Of a stretch of 6,655 nucleotides of DNA, positions 5,541-6,655 are shown piece by piece. Position numbers and translations under genes: made by a program. The notes beneath the pieces were generated by a model that saw only the letters and a list, made by a program, of their open reading frames with translations, searched no databases and was not told the origin of the DNA. Origin of the DNA: an uncultured Lachnospiraceae bacterium. GTDB taxonomy: Bacteria > Bacillota > Clostridia > Lachnospirales > Lachnospiraceae. Within the stretch, counting starts at the first letter, position 1. Each line of letters begins with the position of its first letter. The stretch is taken from positions 1-6,655 of the forward strand of contig CAJUEI010000201.1 in the NCBI GenBank assembly GCA_910585255.1. Reading direction: 5' to 3'.

Positions 5541-6527
5541 TTATAATATACAATGTTCCTCTAAAAGCCTTTGTATCCGGTCAAAAACTTCTTGGGAAAC
5601 CAATGCTTCATGTGTATTTTTTACCACGATCCAATCCTCGCTGGAAACCTTTGTTCTTGGTATGCCTTCATACAGGGATTTTTTTGTCTTTCCCTGTACC
5701 ATATGTCCAGCGTAAACAGGATTTGTGGTTATACATTTAATAATCTGTGCCTGCCAAATGGCGGCTGTACCTTCCGGCTTCTTCTTTTTATGTCCTTTCT
5801 GATAATGATAGAGAGAGGGGCTTGCAAGCCCTCTGTCATTCAGCCTCCCTGCAATCTGACTGATGCCATCCCCTAAAAGTCTCCATTGAAAGATCTCACG
5901 CACGACAGGTGCTGCATCTGGGTCAATAACCAGCTTATGTTTATCTTCTGGCGATCTCAAATACCCATATGGCGGAAAAACTCCCAGGAATTCTCCGTTC
6001 TTTCGTTTTATGGAAAGAGCAGAATGGATTTTCTGTGAAATATCTTTTGCATACAAGTCGTTCATTACATTTTTCAGGGAAATTACAAGCTCATTTCCTT
6101 CTTTCTCTTTTTCCGTATCATACTGGTCATTAATTGCTACAAAACGAATACCGAGGTATGGAAAAATCTTTTCTAGATAATAACCAGTTTCCACATAGTT
6201 TCTACCAAAACGAGACAAATCCTTAACTACAATACAATCGATTTCTTGGTTTCTTATACCATCCATCATACGTTCAAATCCAGGTCTTACAAAGTCCGTG
6301 CCACTTTTTCCGCTATCGCTGTATACTCCACAGAGCACCATATCCGATTGTTCCGCTATGTATCTTTCAAGCATATATTGCTGCATAATAATAGACTCCT
6401 CGTTGTCGGAACGCTTATACTCTTCTGCAGACAGACGAATATATGCTGCTGCATGATAAATCCTTCTTGGTATCACAGATATTGTTTCTGTTTTTAAAAT
6501 TGCCGTCTTTCTGCTGATTCTTGGCAT
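5541..6527 (-). CDS. Large serine recombinase, C-terminally truncated
   Basis: This is a site-specific recombinase of the serine (resolvase/invertase) superfamily, large type, as found in Tn4451-like and other clostridial mobile elements. The 328 residues include a full catalytic domain (about 25-170): YIRLS with nucleophile S33 and R31, YSDSGKSG at 69-76, RPGF at 81-84 and LSRFGRNY at 104-111. A Recombinase domain follows at about 185-320 (FPPYGYL, and NPVYAGHMVQGK near 269-280). Family members are usually about 500-570 residues, with a zinc ribbon and coiled coil after a motif like VFDRIQRLLEE; here the frame ends eight residues into that region. No continuation is visible downstream, because the rpiR promoter starts at once. 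It is probably a decayed remnant unable to recombine efficiently, though a short functional form cannot be excluded. The Shine-Dalgarno AAGGA is about 11 nt from the ATG, rather far. Confidence 0.85.
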   Translation of the reverse strand: MPRISRKTAILKTETISVIPRRIYHAAAYIRLSAEEYKRSDNEESIIMQQYMLERYIAEQSDMVLCGVYSDSGKSGTDFVRPGFERMMDGIRNQEIDCIVVKDLSRFGRNYVETGYYLEKIFPYLGIRFVAINDQYDTEKEKEGNELVISLKNVMNDLYAKDISQKIHSALSIKRKNGEFLGVFPPYGYLRSPEDKHKLVIDPDAAPVVREIFQWRLLGDGISQIAGRLNDRGLASPSLYHYQKGHKKKKPEGTAAIWQAQIIKCITTNPVYAGHMVQGKTKKSLYEGIPRTKVSSEDWIVVKNTHEALVSQEVFDRIQRLLEEHCIL

Positions 6528-6561
6528 ATTATATTTTTTCCTTTTTTATACCATTTGTTTT

Positions 6562-6570
6562 ATTATACCA
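6562..6570 (-). promoter_or_regulatory. Extended -10 promoter of the recombinase gene
   Basis: The minus strand reads TGGTATAAT: a perfect -10 box (6562-6567) preceded by the extended -10 TG (6569-6570), with no good -35 box at 17 bp. Short arms CCATT and AATGG (around 6551-6575) flank it, which could be an operator, but they are weak. The leader to the ATG is about 28 nt. Confidence 0.55.
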
Positions 6571-6600
6571 CAATGGATGTCCAGATATGATTTTTTTATT

Positions 6601-6627
6601 GTCAAATCGGATATTCGCAATCCGCTT
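6601..6627 (-). repeat. Inverted repeat copy 2 (27 bp), right of the recombinase
   Basis: This is the exact reverse complement of 1096-1122. Weaker homology continues outward to about 6638, so both copies extend away from the block they enclose and share a sharp inner edge at 6601. It sits about 30 bp upstream of the recombinase -10 box. The rest of the window (6628-6655) shows no gene and may be more of this repeat or flanking intergenic DNA. Confidence 0.85.
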
Positions 6628-6655
6628 TGCTACTTGCTCCTAACCTCATAGCTGC

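Noticed and set aside
5571..6497. Plus-strand frames opposite the recombinase
   Set aside because: Antisense shadows of a gene with clear serine-recombinase motifs.
1096..6627. Classic IS or DDE transposon with terminal inverted repeats
   Set aside because: No transposase of that type is present, homology runs outward past the repeats, and no target-site duplication is visible.

Overview
The window looks like chromosome from a low-GC Bacillota, most likely a clostridial gut bacterium near Lachnospiraceae. Three things suggest this: a ribosomal protein L27 with the cleavable N-terminal extension MMKMNLQLF, encoded next to its processing protease Prp; strong AGGAGG ribosome binding sites; and a recombinase of the type common in Lachnospiraceae mobile elements. 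The taxonomic call is inferred from gene content, not from a search. Every convincing gene is on the minus strand, so transcription runs from high to low coordinates.

Right part (6655 to 5541): one copy of a dispersed repeat, then a promoter with an extended -10 box, then a large serine recombinase. The recombinase has an intact catalytic domain but lacks the C-terminal zinc-ribbon/coiled-coil part. It stops exactly where the next gene's promoter begins. Middle part (5540 to 1139): a beta-glucoside utilisation locus made of an RpiR-family regulator (HTH plus SIS domain), a PTS permease with fused IIB-IIC-IIA domains (bglP type), and a GH1 6-phospho-beta-glucosidase. The permease would import and phosphorylate a beta-glucoside such as cellobiose, salicin or arbutin. 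The hydrolase would cleave the phosphorylated product, and the regulator would sense a phosphosugar through its SIS domain. Two operator-like dyads overlap the predicted rpiR and bglP promoters, and a long hairpin separates rpiR from bglP.

Left part (1138 to 1): a second copy of the dispersed repeat in inverted orientation, then a strong sigma-A promoter and a probable L21 leader RNA. The housekeeping cluster rplU - prp - rpmA follows, with rpmA cut by the window edge.

The most interesting signal is the repeat pair. A perfect 27-bp inverted repeat (1096-1122 and 6601-6627) brackets the whole sugar locus plus the truncated recombinase, directly upstream of the ribosomal cluster. This could mark a mobile or rearranged accessory block, an inversion-capable segment, or two copies of an intergenic repeat family; the window alone cannot decide. 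I found no CRISPR array, tRNA, rRNA or clearly new defence system.
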